From an uncultured SAR116 cluster alpha proteobacterium (GTDB lineage Bacteria > Pseudomonadota > Alphaproteobacteria > Puniceispirillales > Marisalimonadaceae): a stretch of DNA of 64,000 nt. Positions 17,627 through 25,335 of the stretch are shown here, in pieces. How positions within the stretch are numbered: the stretch's first letter is position 1; each line of letters begins with the position of its first letter. The stretch covers positions 52,639 through 116,638 of the forward strand of contig CABZCK010000002.1 of NCBI GenBank assembly GCA_902524215.1, read 5' to 3'. Made by a program: the position numbers and the translations under genes. The notes beneath the pieces are model-generated. The model worked only from the letters and a program-made list of their open reading frames with translations. It was not told the DNA's origin and searched no databases.

Positions 17627-18328
17627 TTACAAGCCTTCTCTTTTGTTTTCAAAGAAAGTTTGTTCTTTACCTCTTAAAATTATATCAAATCTATAACCAA
17701 GAATTTTTTCATTTTCAGTTTTTGAAAGGTCTAATTTTCCAATAAGTAATTTTCTAGCATTAATATCAGGTATAGAATTAATCATGGGACAGGATTTGAT
17801 TAATGGATCACCTTCAAAATACATTTGAGTAATTAGTCTTTGGATAAACATCGATCCAAGCAAAGAAAAATGAATATGTCTTGGTCTCCATTCAGTACCT
17901 CTATTTGGATAAGGATAAGCACCAGGTTCAATCGTTTTAAATATATAATATCCGTCTGAAGAAGTTATAAATCTTCCACAACCTCCAAAGTTCTCATCTA
18001 ACTTTATATTACTAGGATCATTTTGATGTCTATATTTTCCTCCTGCATTTGCTTGCCAAATTTCAATCAAAACGTTTTTTAAATTATTTCCATTTTCATC
18101 TTTAACAAATCCATGTACAAATATTTCTTGCCCTAGAGGTTTTTCTCCAATTTTAGAAAAATTTAAAGTAAGATCATTGTCATTTTTATTTATAATATTT
18201 TCTCTAAAAAGTGGCCCTGACATTTCTGAACTAGAAGAATTTATCCGTAAAGGCTCCTTGTTTGGTGATCTGGATATACTTGATTTGTAGTCAGGAAATT
18301 TTCTAAGAGGTTGATGTTTTTTAATCAT
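17627..18328 (-). CDS. pcaH: Protocatechuate 3,4-dioxygenase, beta subunit
   Basis: 233 residues, the normal PcaH length. The non-haem Fe(III) ligands are all present: Y99 in GGKYRHQND, Y138 in PGAYPYPN, and H151 and H153 in WRPRHIHF. Their spacing (39, 13, 2) equals that of Pseudomonas putida Y408, Y447, H460 and H462. It is the catalytic chain of the intradiol dioxygenase of the beta-ketoadipate pathway and would use the protocatechuate made by PobA. pcaG follows after 4 bp. Confidence 0.93.
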   Translation of the reverse strand: MIKKHQPLRKFPDYKSSISRSPNKEPLRINSSSSEMSGPLFRENIINKNDNDLTLNFSKIGEKPLGQEIFVHGFVKDENGNNLKNVLIEIWQANAGGKYRHQNDPSNIKLDENFGGCGRFITSSDGYYIFKTIEPGAYPYPNRGTEWRPRHIHFSLLGSMFIQRLITQMYFEGDPLIKSCPMINSIPDINARKLLIGKLDLSKTENEKILGYRFDIILRGKEQTFFENKREGL

Positions 18329-18335
18329 ATTTAAA

Positions 18336-18743
18336 TCAATTTATTATTTTATAAAATAAAATTATAATACAAACAAAAATTTGTAAAATATTGATTATTA
18401 CTGAAAATCTGTGAAGTCTTTCAAATTTAACTTTTGATAAATCATCAGATTTAGTTATTTCATCCTTAGCTTTATTAATGAGTGGAGTTAGATATTGTCT
18501 TGAAAAAACGAAGCCAAGAAAAATCAAACTTAAACTAAAAATAATTATAAAATCTTTTTCTAATGCTGAAACAAATATCCCAATTAAAGTAATTATTATA
18601 CCAAACAAATAATATTTAGGGAAAAAAGACCTCAAAAAAACACTAGATTGTTTTTCATTAAAATTTTTAAAAACACTAGGGGCTACAACAATAGGAAAAA
18701 AAATCATAAACCCTAAAATCATTCCTATAATCAAAATAATCAA
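18336..18743 (-). CDS. DUF4149-type membrane protein
   Basis: About 135 residues with four hydrophobic helices. The pattern FFPIVVAPSVFK, then FLRSFFPKYY, LTPLINKAKDE and FERLHRFSVIINILQ fits DUF4149, small inner-membrane proteins of unknown function. Start choice is notable: the frame opens with TTG at 18755, but GGAGG immediately follows that codon and is more likely the ribosome site for TTG at 18743, five bases further on. No ATG is available before the first helix. It lies just upstream of pcaH and may share its transcript. Confidence 0.65.
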   Translation of the reverse strand: MIILIIGMILGFMIFFPIVVAPSVFKNFNEKQSSVFLRSFFPKYYLFGIIITLIGIFVSALEKDFIIIFSLSLIFLGFVFSRQYLTPLINKAKDEITKSDDLSKVKFERLHRFSVIINILQIFVCIIILFYKIIN

Positions 18744-18801
18744 ATAAACCTCCAAAAAATACTTTTAAAGTTAAGCATATTATTATTTAATATTTCATAT
18801 T

Positions 18802-19338
18802 ATGACTGAAAATTATGATGTCCAAGTTTTAATTGATGAATTAAAAATAAAAAATAGAATAAAAGAACTTAGTAGTGAAATAAATAAATTTTATACAACA
18901 ACAACTAAACTTTTGGTAGTTGGACTTTTACGAGGATCTTTTGTTTTTATTGCTGACTTAGCAAGAGAAATTAATGTGCCAGTAGAAATAGATTTTATGA
19001 CAGTTTCGAGCTATGGAAATTCTATGGTAAGTTCTCATAACGTTCGTATACTGAGTGATTTAAATACAGACATTAAAAATACCGATGTTCTCCTTGTAGA
19101 AGATATTATAGATACTGGCCATACTCTTAATCAGGTAATTAAAATATTAAATGAAAGAGAGCCAAAATCCTTAGAAGTTTGTTGCCTTTTAAATAAATCG
19201 TCAAGACGAGAAACGGATATAAATGTCAACTGGGTAGGTTTTGATATACCTGACGAGTTTGTAGTTGGCTATGGAATTGATTATGCACAAAATAATAGAA
19301 ATTTACCCTATATTGGAAAAGTAGTTCAAACAAATTAA
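18802..19338 (+). CDS. hpt: Hypoxanthine phosphoribosyltransferase
   Basis: 178 residues with the PRPP-binding motif [12 protein letters not shown] at 99-110 (98 is V), GLLRGSFVF at 41-49 and the C-terminal substrate hood [11 protein letters not shown]. This is the purine salvage enzyme that turns hypoxanthine and guanine into IMP and GMP. It is a single gene, divergent from the DUF4149/pcaHG unit; the 58-bp gap is AT-rich. Its end overlaps cutA by 4 bp. Confidence 0.92.
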   Translation: MTENYDVQVLIDELKIKNRIKELSSEINKFYTTTTKLLVVGLLRGSFVFIADLAREINVPVEIDFMTVSSYGNSMVSSHNVRILSDLNTDIKNTDVLLVEDIIDTGHTLNQVIKILNEREPKSLEVCCLLNKSSRRETDINVNWVGFDIPDEFVVGYGIDYAQNNRNLPYIGKVVQTN

Positions 19339-19661
19339 ATCAAGCTATCGTCAATCCATTTCAAGTATTCTTTATTTCCATCAATAATGGGTATTTTTAA
19401 AATACATGGAACTTCATAAGAATGTTTTTCTTTAATAAGTTTCTTAAGTAAAGGATATTTACTTGAATTAGTTTTTAAAATTAAAAGTGTTTCATCATCA
19501 TTTTGAAGTTTTTCATTCCATTTATAAACAGATTTCATTTTAGGAAAAATATTACCACAAGCTGCAAGATTTTTTCCTACAGCAACATTTGCTAAAGTAA
19601 GAGCCTCCTCTTCATTTTTAGTTGTGATGTAGGCAAGGAAAAAATTTGCTGTTATAGACAT
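19335..19661 (-). CDS. cutA: CutA1 divalent-cation tolerance family protein
   Basis: 108 residues with the CutA signatures [13 protein letters not shown] (12-24), [18 protein letters not shown] and [13 protein letters not shown]. CutA1 is a very stable trimer of ferredoxin-like fold whose role (copper tolerance, signalling) is unsettled. Its start lies directly after the stop of the alcohol dehydrogenase gene, so they are co-transcribed. It is 31 kb from the copper island and has no CueR-type site of its own. Confidence 0.9.
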   Translation of the reverse strand: MSITANFFLAYITTKNEEEALTLANVAVGKNLAACGNIFPKMKSVYKWNEKLQNDDETLLILKTNSSKYPLLKKLIKEKHSYEVPCILKIPIIDGNKEYLKWIDDSLI

Positions 19662-19662
19662 C

Positions 19663-20793
19663 TTATTCCCATGGTTTTATAACTACTTTAATTGCGCCAT
19701 CAATTCTTTCCTTTGCATATTTTAAAGCAGTTGGTAATTCATTCATTTTAAATGTGTGCGTGTGAACAAGTTTAGCGTTAAATCTTTTTTGTCTCATAAA
19801 AGCCATTGCTCTGTGCGTTGCACTTTTACCTTCACCTCTTATGCCATACATATAAATATTATTTATTACCATGTGGGGAATATTAACTTTTATTGGATCA
19901 TGGGGGAAAGCTGCCAAACAAATTTTTCCACCTCTATTAGTCATCATTATTGCATCATCTAGAGCTTTTTCTGTTCCAGCACATTCAACAACATAATCCA
20001 CACCTAAATATCCAACCAAAGATTTGACCGAATTAACAATATCATTTTCTTCATTTACATTTAAAATAAAATCAGCTCCAAGTTTTTTTCCTATTTCAAG
20101 TCTATCATTTCTTGTGCCAACTAATATAACTGGATCTGCACCAAGAGCTTTCGCGACCGCCACTCCTAACAACCCTATAGGACCAGGGCCAATTACAACC
20201 AGACTTTCACCTGCTACTAAACCACCTAATTCAGTTAAACCATACATTGTTGTACCTGCTGTTACAACGAGTGTTGCTTCTTCATCAGTCATATCATCAG
20301 GTACTTTGATTAGCGTATTGATATGATTAATTGCATATTGTTTAAATCCACCATCAGAAGTGAAGCCATTTGCTCTATGACCTTTATTTTTTTTTCCATA
20401 ATTAAGTCCATAATTATGACATGATGTATACATCCCCATTCTACATCTTTTACATTGTCCACATCCTAAATGTATTTCTACTGTAACCCTATCTCCTATT
20501 TGAAACTCGTCAACTGAAGGACCAAGTTTAACAACTGTACCCATATATTCATGACCTGGAGTAAACTCTTTATTAAAGGGTTTCTCTCCTTCGATCAATG
20601 CTGGAGGACCATAACTTATCACATCCAAATCTGTAGCACATATAGCAACTGCATCTATTTTTACCAAAACTTCTGAGTAGCTAGGAGTAGGTATTGCTTT
20701 AGTTTTTAATTCCAATTCATTTGGACTTTTTAAAACCCAAGCTTTCATTTCTTTTGGTAATGAATAATTTTTTGAAATTTTTATATCATCCAT
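19663..20793 (-). CDS. Zinc-dependent alcohol dehydrogenase (MDR family)
   Basis: 376 residues. The structural-zinc loop GCGQCKRCRMGMYTSC, catalytic CATDLD and GHEYMG, and the nucleotide motif GPGPIGLLG near 203-211 place it in the medium-chain zinc alcohol dehydrogenases (threonine/sorbitol dehydrogenase branch). It oxidises an unidentified alcohol with NAD(P). It is followed directly by cutA. A terminator-like hairpin lies just upstream at 20848-20870, separating it from the dapA-like unit. Confidence 0.85.
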   Translation of the reverse strand: MDDIKISKNYSLPKEMKAWVLKSPNELELKTKAIPTPSYSEVLVKIDAVAICATDLDVISYGPPALIEGEKPFNKEFTPGHEYMGTVVKLGPSVDEFQIGDRVTVEIHLGCGQCKRCRMGMYTSCHNYGLNYGKKNKGHRANGFTSDGGFKQYAINHINTLIKVPDDMTDEEATLVVTAGTTMYGLTELGGLVAGESLVVIGPGPIGLLGVAVAKALGADPVILVGTRNDRLEIGKKLGADFILNVNEENDIVNSVKSLVGYLGVDYVVECAGTEKALDDAIMMTNRGGKICLAAFPHDPIKVNIPHMVINNIYMYGIRGEGKSATHRAMAFMRQKRFNAKLVHTHTFKMNELPTALKYAKERIDGAIKVVIKPWE

Positions 20794-20847
20794 AATATCT
20801 AAATATTATATGAGTTTTGAAAACTTAAAAAGTTTTTTTATAAAACT

Positions 20848-20870
20848 AGTGGACACATTAAGTGTCCACT
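20848..20870. terminator. Hairpin terminator between dapA-like gene and alcohol dehydrogenase gene
   Basis: AGTGGACAC and GTGTCCACT pair perfectly around ATTAA. On the plus strand ATAATTTTTTTTT follows; on the minus strand a weaker AGTTTTAT follows. It is placed to end the minus-strand bactofilin-csaA-dapA-like transcript, 43 bp past its last stop. Confidence 0.7.
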
Positions 20871-20912
20871 ATAATTTTTTTTTGGAGGATATCGTTATAT
20901 TCTAAAGTACGA

Positions 20913-21845
20913 CTATTTATTATTTTTGTTTAATAACTCTTTTTGTAAATTTAAAATATTATCAATATGAAATTCTGCTTCATATCTTTGAGCTTCATCA
21001 AATTCTTGAATATTACCTCTACATACATCTGTAGAAAATATTTCTTCAGCAACTCTTAACATTTTATAAAACTTAATTGATATGTCTATATGCTGATGCG
21101 CAAAAGAAATAGCTGGTAAAATTCTATAAAAAAGTTTTCTTGCCTCTTTTTCTTTGTTATTTATCATCAAATTATAAACAGAATTGTAAATTGTTTCCAT
21201 GGTGGACGGTATAAATCCATGAACGCCTCTTCTCATAGCCTCTATAAAACCAGTTGCAGCCCATCCTCCAGTGAGATGTAATTTATTTTTTGTTAAATTA
21301 ATAATATTGGAATATTTTTTTCCTGAGTTTACAACTTCTACTTTTAAGGATTTAAAATTTGAAACCTCATTCATAAGATTTTGAATTATTGCATCTGAAA
21401 GACCATATCCATCCCAAGACAAATCTTGTATCATCAAATGAGATGGTCCAATTTCATTTATTTTTTTATAAAAAACAATCAAATCACCTTCATCTAAATT
21501 GAGTGGGGCTTGAATTAAAACCCATTTAATTTTTTTTTGTCTCGCAAGATCAACTAAAGAATAAATTTCTTCTATTTTTTGTGAACTACATCCAAAAATA
21601 ATTGGAATTATATTTCTGCTAATATCTAATACAAATTCCATCATTTCTGCTTTTTCATTAAATGTTAAATTTTGAGTTTCACCCGCAACAGCTGACAAAA
21701 GCATACCAGCACAATTCTTGTCTATCGTATGCAAGACTAACTTTTCAAGACTTTTATAATCTATCAATTTATTATTTTTAAATGGCGTATGTAAACTAGG
21801 TATAATTCCATTTAACTCATTAATGGGAGAGAGTTTGGCATTCAT
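20913..21845 (-). CDS. DapA-superfamily aldolase/lyase, divergent
   Basis: 310 residues with the start of the DapA family (GIIPSLHTPFKNN, then GMLLSAVAGETQNLTFNEK) and a lysine in LKVEVVNSG where the Schiff-base lysine belongs. The usual tyrosine motif (YNxPxRT) is replaced by IQDLSWDGYGL, so it is unlikely to be a true dihydrodipicolinate synthase. Its ATG overlaps the csaA stop by 4 bp (ATGA). Pyruvate-dependent lyase or hydratase activity on a keto acid is plausible. Confidence 0.75.
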   Translation of the reverse strand: MNAKLSPINELNGIIPSLHTPFKNNKLIDYKSLEKLVLHTIDKNCAGMLLSAVAGETQNLTFNEKAEMMEFVLDISRNIIPIIFGCSSQKIEEIYSLVDLARQKKIKWVLIQAPLNLDEGDLIVFYKKINEIGPSHLMIQDLSWDGYGLSDAIIQNLMNEVSNFKSLKVEVVNSGKKYSNIINLTKNKLHLTGGWAATGFIEAMRRGVHGFIPSTMETIYNSVYNLMINNKEKEARKLFYRILPAISFAHQHIDISIKFYKMLRVAEEIFSTDVCRGNIQEFDEAQRYEAEFHIDNILNLQKELLNKNNK

Positions 21846-22171
21846 CCTATTTTTGTACCATTTTCAACATTTGGATTAACTCCAAGCAATTTGACTTCTT
21901 TATCTGTAATTGCCCCTAAAATTAAGACTTCAGATAAAACGCCAGCAATATTTTTTTGTGGGAAATTAGTTACAGCTATAATTTTTCTATTTAATAATTC
22001 ATTTTTTGAATAGTTTGTAATTTGAGCAGATGATTTTTTTATTCCATCTTTTTCTCCAAAATCTATATCTATTACATAAGCTGGCTTTCTTGCTTTTTTG
22101 TTTTCTTTAACATCAACGATTGTTCCTACCTGAATATTAAATTTAATGAAATTTTCAAAATTAATTTCCAT
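21842..22171 (-). CDS. csaA: CsaA-type tRNA-binding-domain protein
   Basis: 109 residues, one OB-fold tRNA-binding domain: FIKFNIQVGTIVDVKENKKARKPAYVI, split here as FNIQVGTIVDV and KARKPAYVIDIDFG, then SSAQIT and NFPQKNIAG, the classic CsaA/MetRS-C-terminal motifs. CsaA proteins are described as export-linked chaperones that also bind tRNA. It starts one base after the bactofilin stop and ends overlapping the dapA-like gene. Confidence 0.88.
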   Translation of the reverse strand: MEINFENFIKFNIQVGTIVDVKENKKARKPAYVIDIDFGEKDGIKKSSAQITNYSKNELLNRKIIAVTNFPQKNIAGVLSEVLILGAITDKEVKLLGVNPNVENGTKIG

Positions 22172-22522
22172 TTAACTTCTTAAAACTTTACTTTTTAAAG
22201 TCTTTTGATCAGACATCTTAATAACTTTTGATGAATTTAAATACCCACCTTCATCTATCTTTAAGGTTCTATAAAGCAAATCACCTTCAACTTTCCCAGT
22301 CGACATGACATGTAATTTTTCAGCAGATATATCAGCTTTAATTTGCCCTTCTACGATAATTTCTTGAGCCGTAATATTTCCAATAAAGGATGCATTTTCA
22401 CAAACAATAAGTTTATCAATTTTTATTGTTCCTTTAAAAGTTCCACTTAAAGTTAAATCACCTGATCCAAAGTAGTTACCTTCAAAATTATCCTCAAATC
22501 TAATTTTCGAATCATATTTCAT
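22172..22522 (-). CDS. Bactofilin
   Basis: 116 residues of beta-helical repeats (GSGDLTLSGTFKGTIKIDKL, then SFIGNITAQEIIVEGQIKADI) flanked by short charged ends, which is the bactofilin family. Bactofilins polymerise into cytoskeletal filaments involved in shape, polarity or stalk growth. It is the first gene of the bactofilin-csaA-dapA-like unit, transcribed away from the small ORF and the SCO gene. Confidence 0.88.
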   Translation of the reverse strand: MKYDSKIRFEDNFEGNYFGSGDLTLSGTFKGTIKIDKLIVCENASFIGNITAQEIIVEGQIKADISAEKLHVMSTGKVEGDLLYRTLKIDEGGYLNSSKVIKMSDQKTLKSKVLRS

Positions 22523-22555
22523 ATTTTATACTTATGATATCATTTACTTTATAAT

Positions 22556-22572
22556 TTTATAAATTGACATAA
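22556..22572. repeat. 17-bp direct repeat, copy 1
   Basis: TTTATAAATTGACATAA is identical to the copy at 22760-22776, 204 bp away. It lies 17 bp before the ATG of a 44-residue ORF. TTGACA in it is not followed by a -10 at normal spacing. Confidence 0.5.
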
Positions 22573-22588
22573 AGTGTTATAATATATC

Positions 22589-22723
22589 ATGTTTATTACA
22601 ATAATAAATAAATTAAAATTTTCTTTTTTTATTTTCTTACTAATATCAATAATTATATCACTTCCCATTATTGCCAAAAATAATCAACTACTTCAAAATA
22701 TTTTATCTTTTTGTAGCTTTTAA
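22589..22723 (+). CDS. Possible small secreted or membrane peptide
   Basis: A 44-codon ORF with a lysine-bearing N-terminus, a hydrophobic core (FSFFIFLLISIIISLPI) and IAKNNQLLQ after it, i.e. signal-peptide-like, then a short tail ending FCSF. No clear ribosome site. It lies between two copies of a 17-bp repeat and upstream of the SCO gene. It could be a chance ORF in AT-rich DNA. Confidence 0.3.
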   Translation: MFITIINKLKFSFFIFLLISIIISLPIIAKNNQLLQNILSFCSF

Positions 22724-22759
22724 AAATTCTTCTTTTTCAATCGAATAATTATGTTTCAA

Positions 22760-22776
22760 TTTATAAATTGACATAA
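22760..22776. repeat. 17-bp direct repeat, copy 2
   Basis: Second identical copy of TTTATAAATTGACATAA, 46 bp before the ATG of the SCO-family gene. A shared regulatory site or a short local duplication would both explain the pair. Confidence 0.5.
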
Positions 22777-22822
22777 CTTAGTATCTAATTATTTTAGTAA
22801 AACATTTAATAATGGTTTAACA

Positions 22823-23416
22823 ATGAACATAAAAAGACAACTAATAATTCCATGTACTTTAATTGGTCTATTAATTTTAATACCTATTTATTCCGTTGTG
22901 GTAGATTATTTTAAGTCAGCATCAACTTTATCATTAAAATCTACTTTAACCGAGGTGAAGCTCTTTTCACATCATGGAAAAATAGTTAATATCGAAGATT
23001 TTGAAGATACACCTTCTTTGCTTTTTTTTGGATTTACTCATTGTCCTGAAGTTTGCCCTACAACTCTTTCTAATCTATTAAATAATATTGAATTACTAGA
23101 AAAAAATAAAAAAAATTATAGAGTTTTATTTGTAACTTTAGACCCAGAAAGAGACACTATAAATATTTTAAACGATTATCTACAAAACTTTAATTCATCT
23201 GTGATTGGTTTAACTGGTGATTTAAATGAAATAAATAAATTTGCTAAAAATTGGAATATTTATTGGGAAAAAGTTTCTGAAGGAGATGGCTACACAATTA
23301 ATCACACTGCCACAGTATTTATGATTAATAAAAAAGGAAGTTTTGCTGGAACAATAGCCTGGGGAGAAAGTGATAAGTCCATGAAATTAAAACTAAAAAA
23401 GCTTCTTAATCTGTAA
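22823..23416 (+). CDS. SCO1/SenC family copper chaperone-like protein
   Basis: 197 residues. An N-terminal hydrophobic segment (about 8-27) anchors it in the membrane. The thioredoxin-like domain has C74 and C78 in CPEVCPTT and H161 in INHTA, the three copper ligands of SCO proteins, plus TLDPERD at 105-111. SCO proteins deliver copper to, or reduce cysteines of, the CuA site of cytochrome c oxidase. It overlaps the convergent modA-like gene by 11 bp. No oxidase genes are near. Confidence 0.9.
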   Translation: MNIKRQLIIPCTLIGLLILIPIYSVVVDYFKSASTLSLKSTLTEVKLFSHHGKIVNIEDFEDTPSLLFFGFTHCPEVCPTTLSNLLNNIELLEKNKKNYRVLFVTLDPERDTINILNDYLQNFNSSVIGLTGDLNEINKFAKNWNIYWEKVSEGDGYTINHTATVFMINKKGSFAGTIAWGESDKSMKLKLKKLLNL

Positions 23417-24155
23417 CTCCATAACCAAATGATTTGATAATTTTTTTAGTATCTTTAGATTTTAAAAAATTAAAAAATAACTTTGCCTTATTATTATTTC
23501 TTGCATTTTCTAAAAGAATGACATCTTGTTTGATTGGCAAATAAAGATTTTGGGGTATTTCTTTAAAATATCCAAATTCATATTTTTTGAGTTTCAACTT
23601 GTCAGAATTAGAAATTATACCTAAATCAGCATTTCCTGAATAAATAAATGATGAAACTTGATTAATATTTGAAGCAAGAATAATCTTATTTTTAAACAAT
23701 GACCATATACCTAAACTTTCTAAAACTTGCTTAGATGCAAGACCATATGGTGAAAATTTAGGGTTACCTATAACAATTTTATTTGATAATTTTTGATTAA
23801 GAAATTTTCCCAATTTTAGTTGTTTTAAAATTTTCGATTTTGAGAAAATTACAAGTTTTCCAATAGCATAAGTGAATTCACTTCCTTGAATTTTTTTATT
23901 ATCCGGCAATTTTTTTATTGTTAATTGATCTGCAGATAGAAATATGTCTATTGGTGCATTATTTATTATCTGAGAAAAAAGTTTTGCTGTTGATCCTTTT
24001 GATGTTGTAATTATTATTTTATTCTTTTTTAAAAATTGCTTTTTTATCAAATCTAATGGTTCTATAAAATTTGAAGATACAGCAATATGAACTCTTTCAT
24101 ATGCGTAAACATTAGAAATACAAAAAAGAAAAATAAAAAATAAATATTTTATCAT
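23406..24155 (-). CDS. modA: Molybdate ABC transporter substrate-binding protein (ModA-like)
   Basis: 249 residues with a signal peptide (about 1-18). VAVSSNF-type opening (HIAVSSNFIEPL), STAKLFSQI, INNAPIDIFLSAD and GNPKFSPYGLASKQVLESLG match ModA, which binds oxyanions in the periplasm. modB and modC are absent from the window. The gene begins right after the stop of a small barrel protein, and a MOSC-domain gene lies further upstream on the same strand, so a molybdenum-cofactor theme is likely. Confidence 0.82.
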   Translation of the reverse strand: MIKYLFFIFLFCISNVYAYERVHIAVSSNFIEPLDLIKKQFLKKNKIIITTSKGSTAKLFSQIINNAPIDIFLSADQLTIKKLPDNKKIQGSEFTYAIGKLVIFSKSKILKQLKLGKFLNQKLSNKIVIGNPKFSPYGLASKQVLESLGIWSLFKNKIILASNINQVSSFIYSGNADLGIISNSDKLKLKKYEFGYFKEIPQNLYLPIKQDVILLENARNNNKAKLFFNFLKSKDTKKIIKSFGYGVTD

Positions 24156-24476
24156 TTATTTAAATTTTAAATCTAAATCCTGTAATCCCCTAGAAACCTC
24201 AACCTCACAATTTCCTTCAAATCTAGTTACTTGGCCACCCATTTCTTTTATTTGATCCCAAAACTTATTTGATTTTGTTGTCCTTACCTCTTCCATTTCT
24301 TTCTTTGTTCTAAAAACATGAAATATTTCTACTTGATTTTCTGTCCTATCTACAAAACATCTTAACATTAGACCGTTATTTTGAAATAAATCATTACTCC
24401 AATCTTTTAAAGCAAGGATAATTGCCTTTTTTGCTAATTCATTTTGTACTTTAATTGTTACATTAACTGCATACAT
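24156..24476 (-). CDS. Small protein, probable dimeric alpha-beta barrel
   Basis: 106 residues, no signal peptide. It alternates beta strands and helices (YAVNVTIKV, LALKDWSNDLF, GLMLRCFVDR, NQVEIFHVFRTKKEMEEV), which resembles the antibiotic-biosynthesis-monooxygenase/ferredoxin-like barrel family, although I cannot assign a named family. It lies between the MOSC gene (20 bp) and modA (0 bp) on the same strand. Confidence 0.6.
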   Translation of the reverse strand: MYAVNVTIKVQNELAKKAIILALKDWSNDLFQNNGLMLRCFVDRTENQVEIFHVFRTKKEMEEVRTTKSNKFWDQIKEMGGQVTRFEGNCEVEVSRGLQDLDLKFK

Positions 24477-24496
24477 AAATCCCTCTTATGTCTAAA

Positions 24497-25270
24497 TTAA
24501 AATTTAACCTCATCATTTATTTTAATAGTACCCTTGTTCAAAACTCTCCCATATACACCTAGATCGTAATGACCATAAATTTTTTGAAGTTGATTGGGTA
24601 TATTCAAATCCCTTAAACCAGTTTTTGGATTCACATTAGTAGCAGCACACCTTTTTGTTTTTCTAAATATCTCAAATTTAACATCTCCAATACTTATAAT
24701 CTTGCCTAACCAATTAAATTCTTCCCATGCGTTTATTCCTGAAAGAATTAAATTACCTCTAAATCTATTGTAGTTAACTTCCTTTTTAATCTTTACTTCA
24801 AAATCATTTACACTATTTAAATTTACAAATGATAAAGCTTTGTCGGGTATATCCGAAAAAGAATGTTTGTTATCGTTTTTAACATCAGATTTATCTGTAA
24901 CTAATCTTGGTTTTTTCTCTAAATTAATGTTAAGAAAATTTGCTAAGCATAAATTTAATTTTTTAATATCTTTATTATTATTTAAGAAACCATTGAAAAT
25001 TTCTTTATTTTTGTAAATCAATTTTAAAAAATTAGTTTTTAAATTGATCTGAGGCTCTAATAAAGAGAGTTTTTCTTCCTTAACTAGCGCAAGAAAATTT
25101 GTTTTTTTCATATAAATTAAAGATTTTTCACAAATGTCATTTTCAAATTTTGCAAAAGCATATTTCCTATCACCTGAGATTGTTGATCCTGGATGAAGGT
25201 TTGCTGTATTCATGAATTCCCCGTTAAGACCTTTTATAGGATAACGGATAATATATTTTACAAATGTCAT
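24497..25270 (-). CDS. MOSC-domain protein with N-terminal beta-barrel
   Basis: 257 residues. IIRYPIKGLNGE near the N-terminus is the MOSC N-terminal barrel signature. The C-terminal part carries the MOSC pattern RFRGNLILSG, FRKTKRCAATNVNP (with the cofactor-sulfur cysteine) and GHYDLGVYGRVLNKG. Such proteins handle molybdenum cofactor, as in YcbX/YiiM and mARC, and can reduce N-hydroxylated compounds. Shares strand and neighbourhood with modA. Confidence 0.85.
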   Translation of the reverse strand: MTFVKYIIRYPIKGLNGEFMNTANLHPGSTISGDRKYAFAKFENDICEKSLIYMKKTNFLALVKEEKLSLLEPQINLKTNFLKLIYKNKEIFNGFLNNNKDIKKLNLCLANFLNINLEKKPRLVTDKSDVKNDNKHSFSDIPDKALSFVNLNSVNDFEVKIKKEVNYNRFRGNLILSGINAWEEFNWLGKIISIGDVKFEIFRKTKRCAATNVNPKTGLRDLNIPNQLQKIYGHYDLGVYGRVLNKGTIKINDEVKF

Positions 25271-25335
25271 AATTTATAATAATTGATCTAAATAAAATAT
25301 AAATAAATTTAACTAATATTATTTAGAGTAACTGA

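Noticed and set aside
22564-22583. TTGACA and TATAAT near the 44-codon ORF as a sigma-70 promoter
   Set aside because: Only 8 bp separates the two hexamers, too short for a normal promoter.
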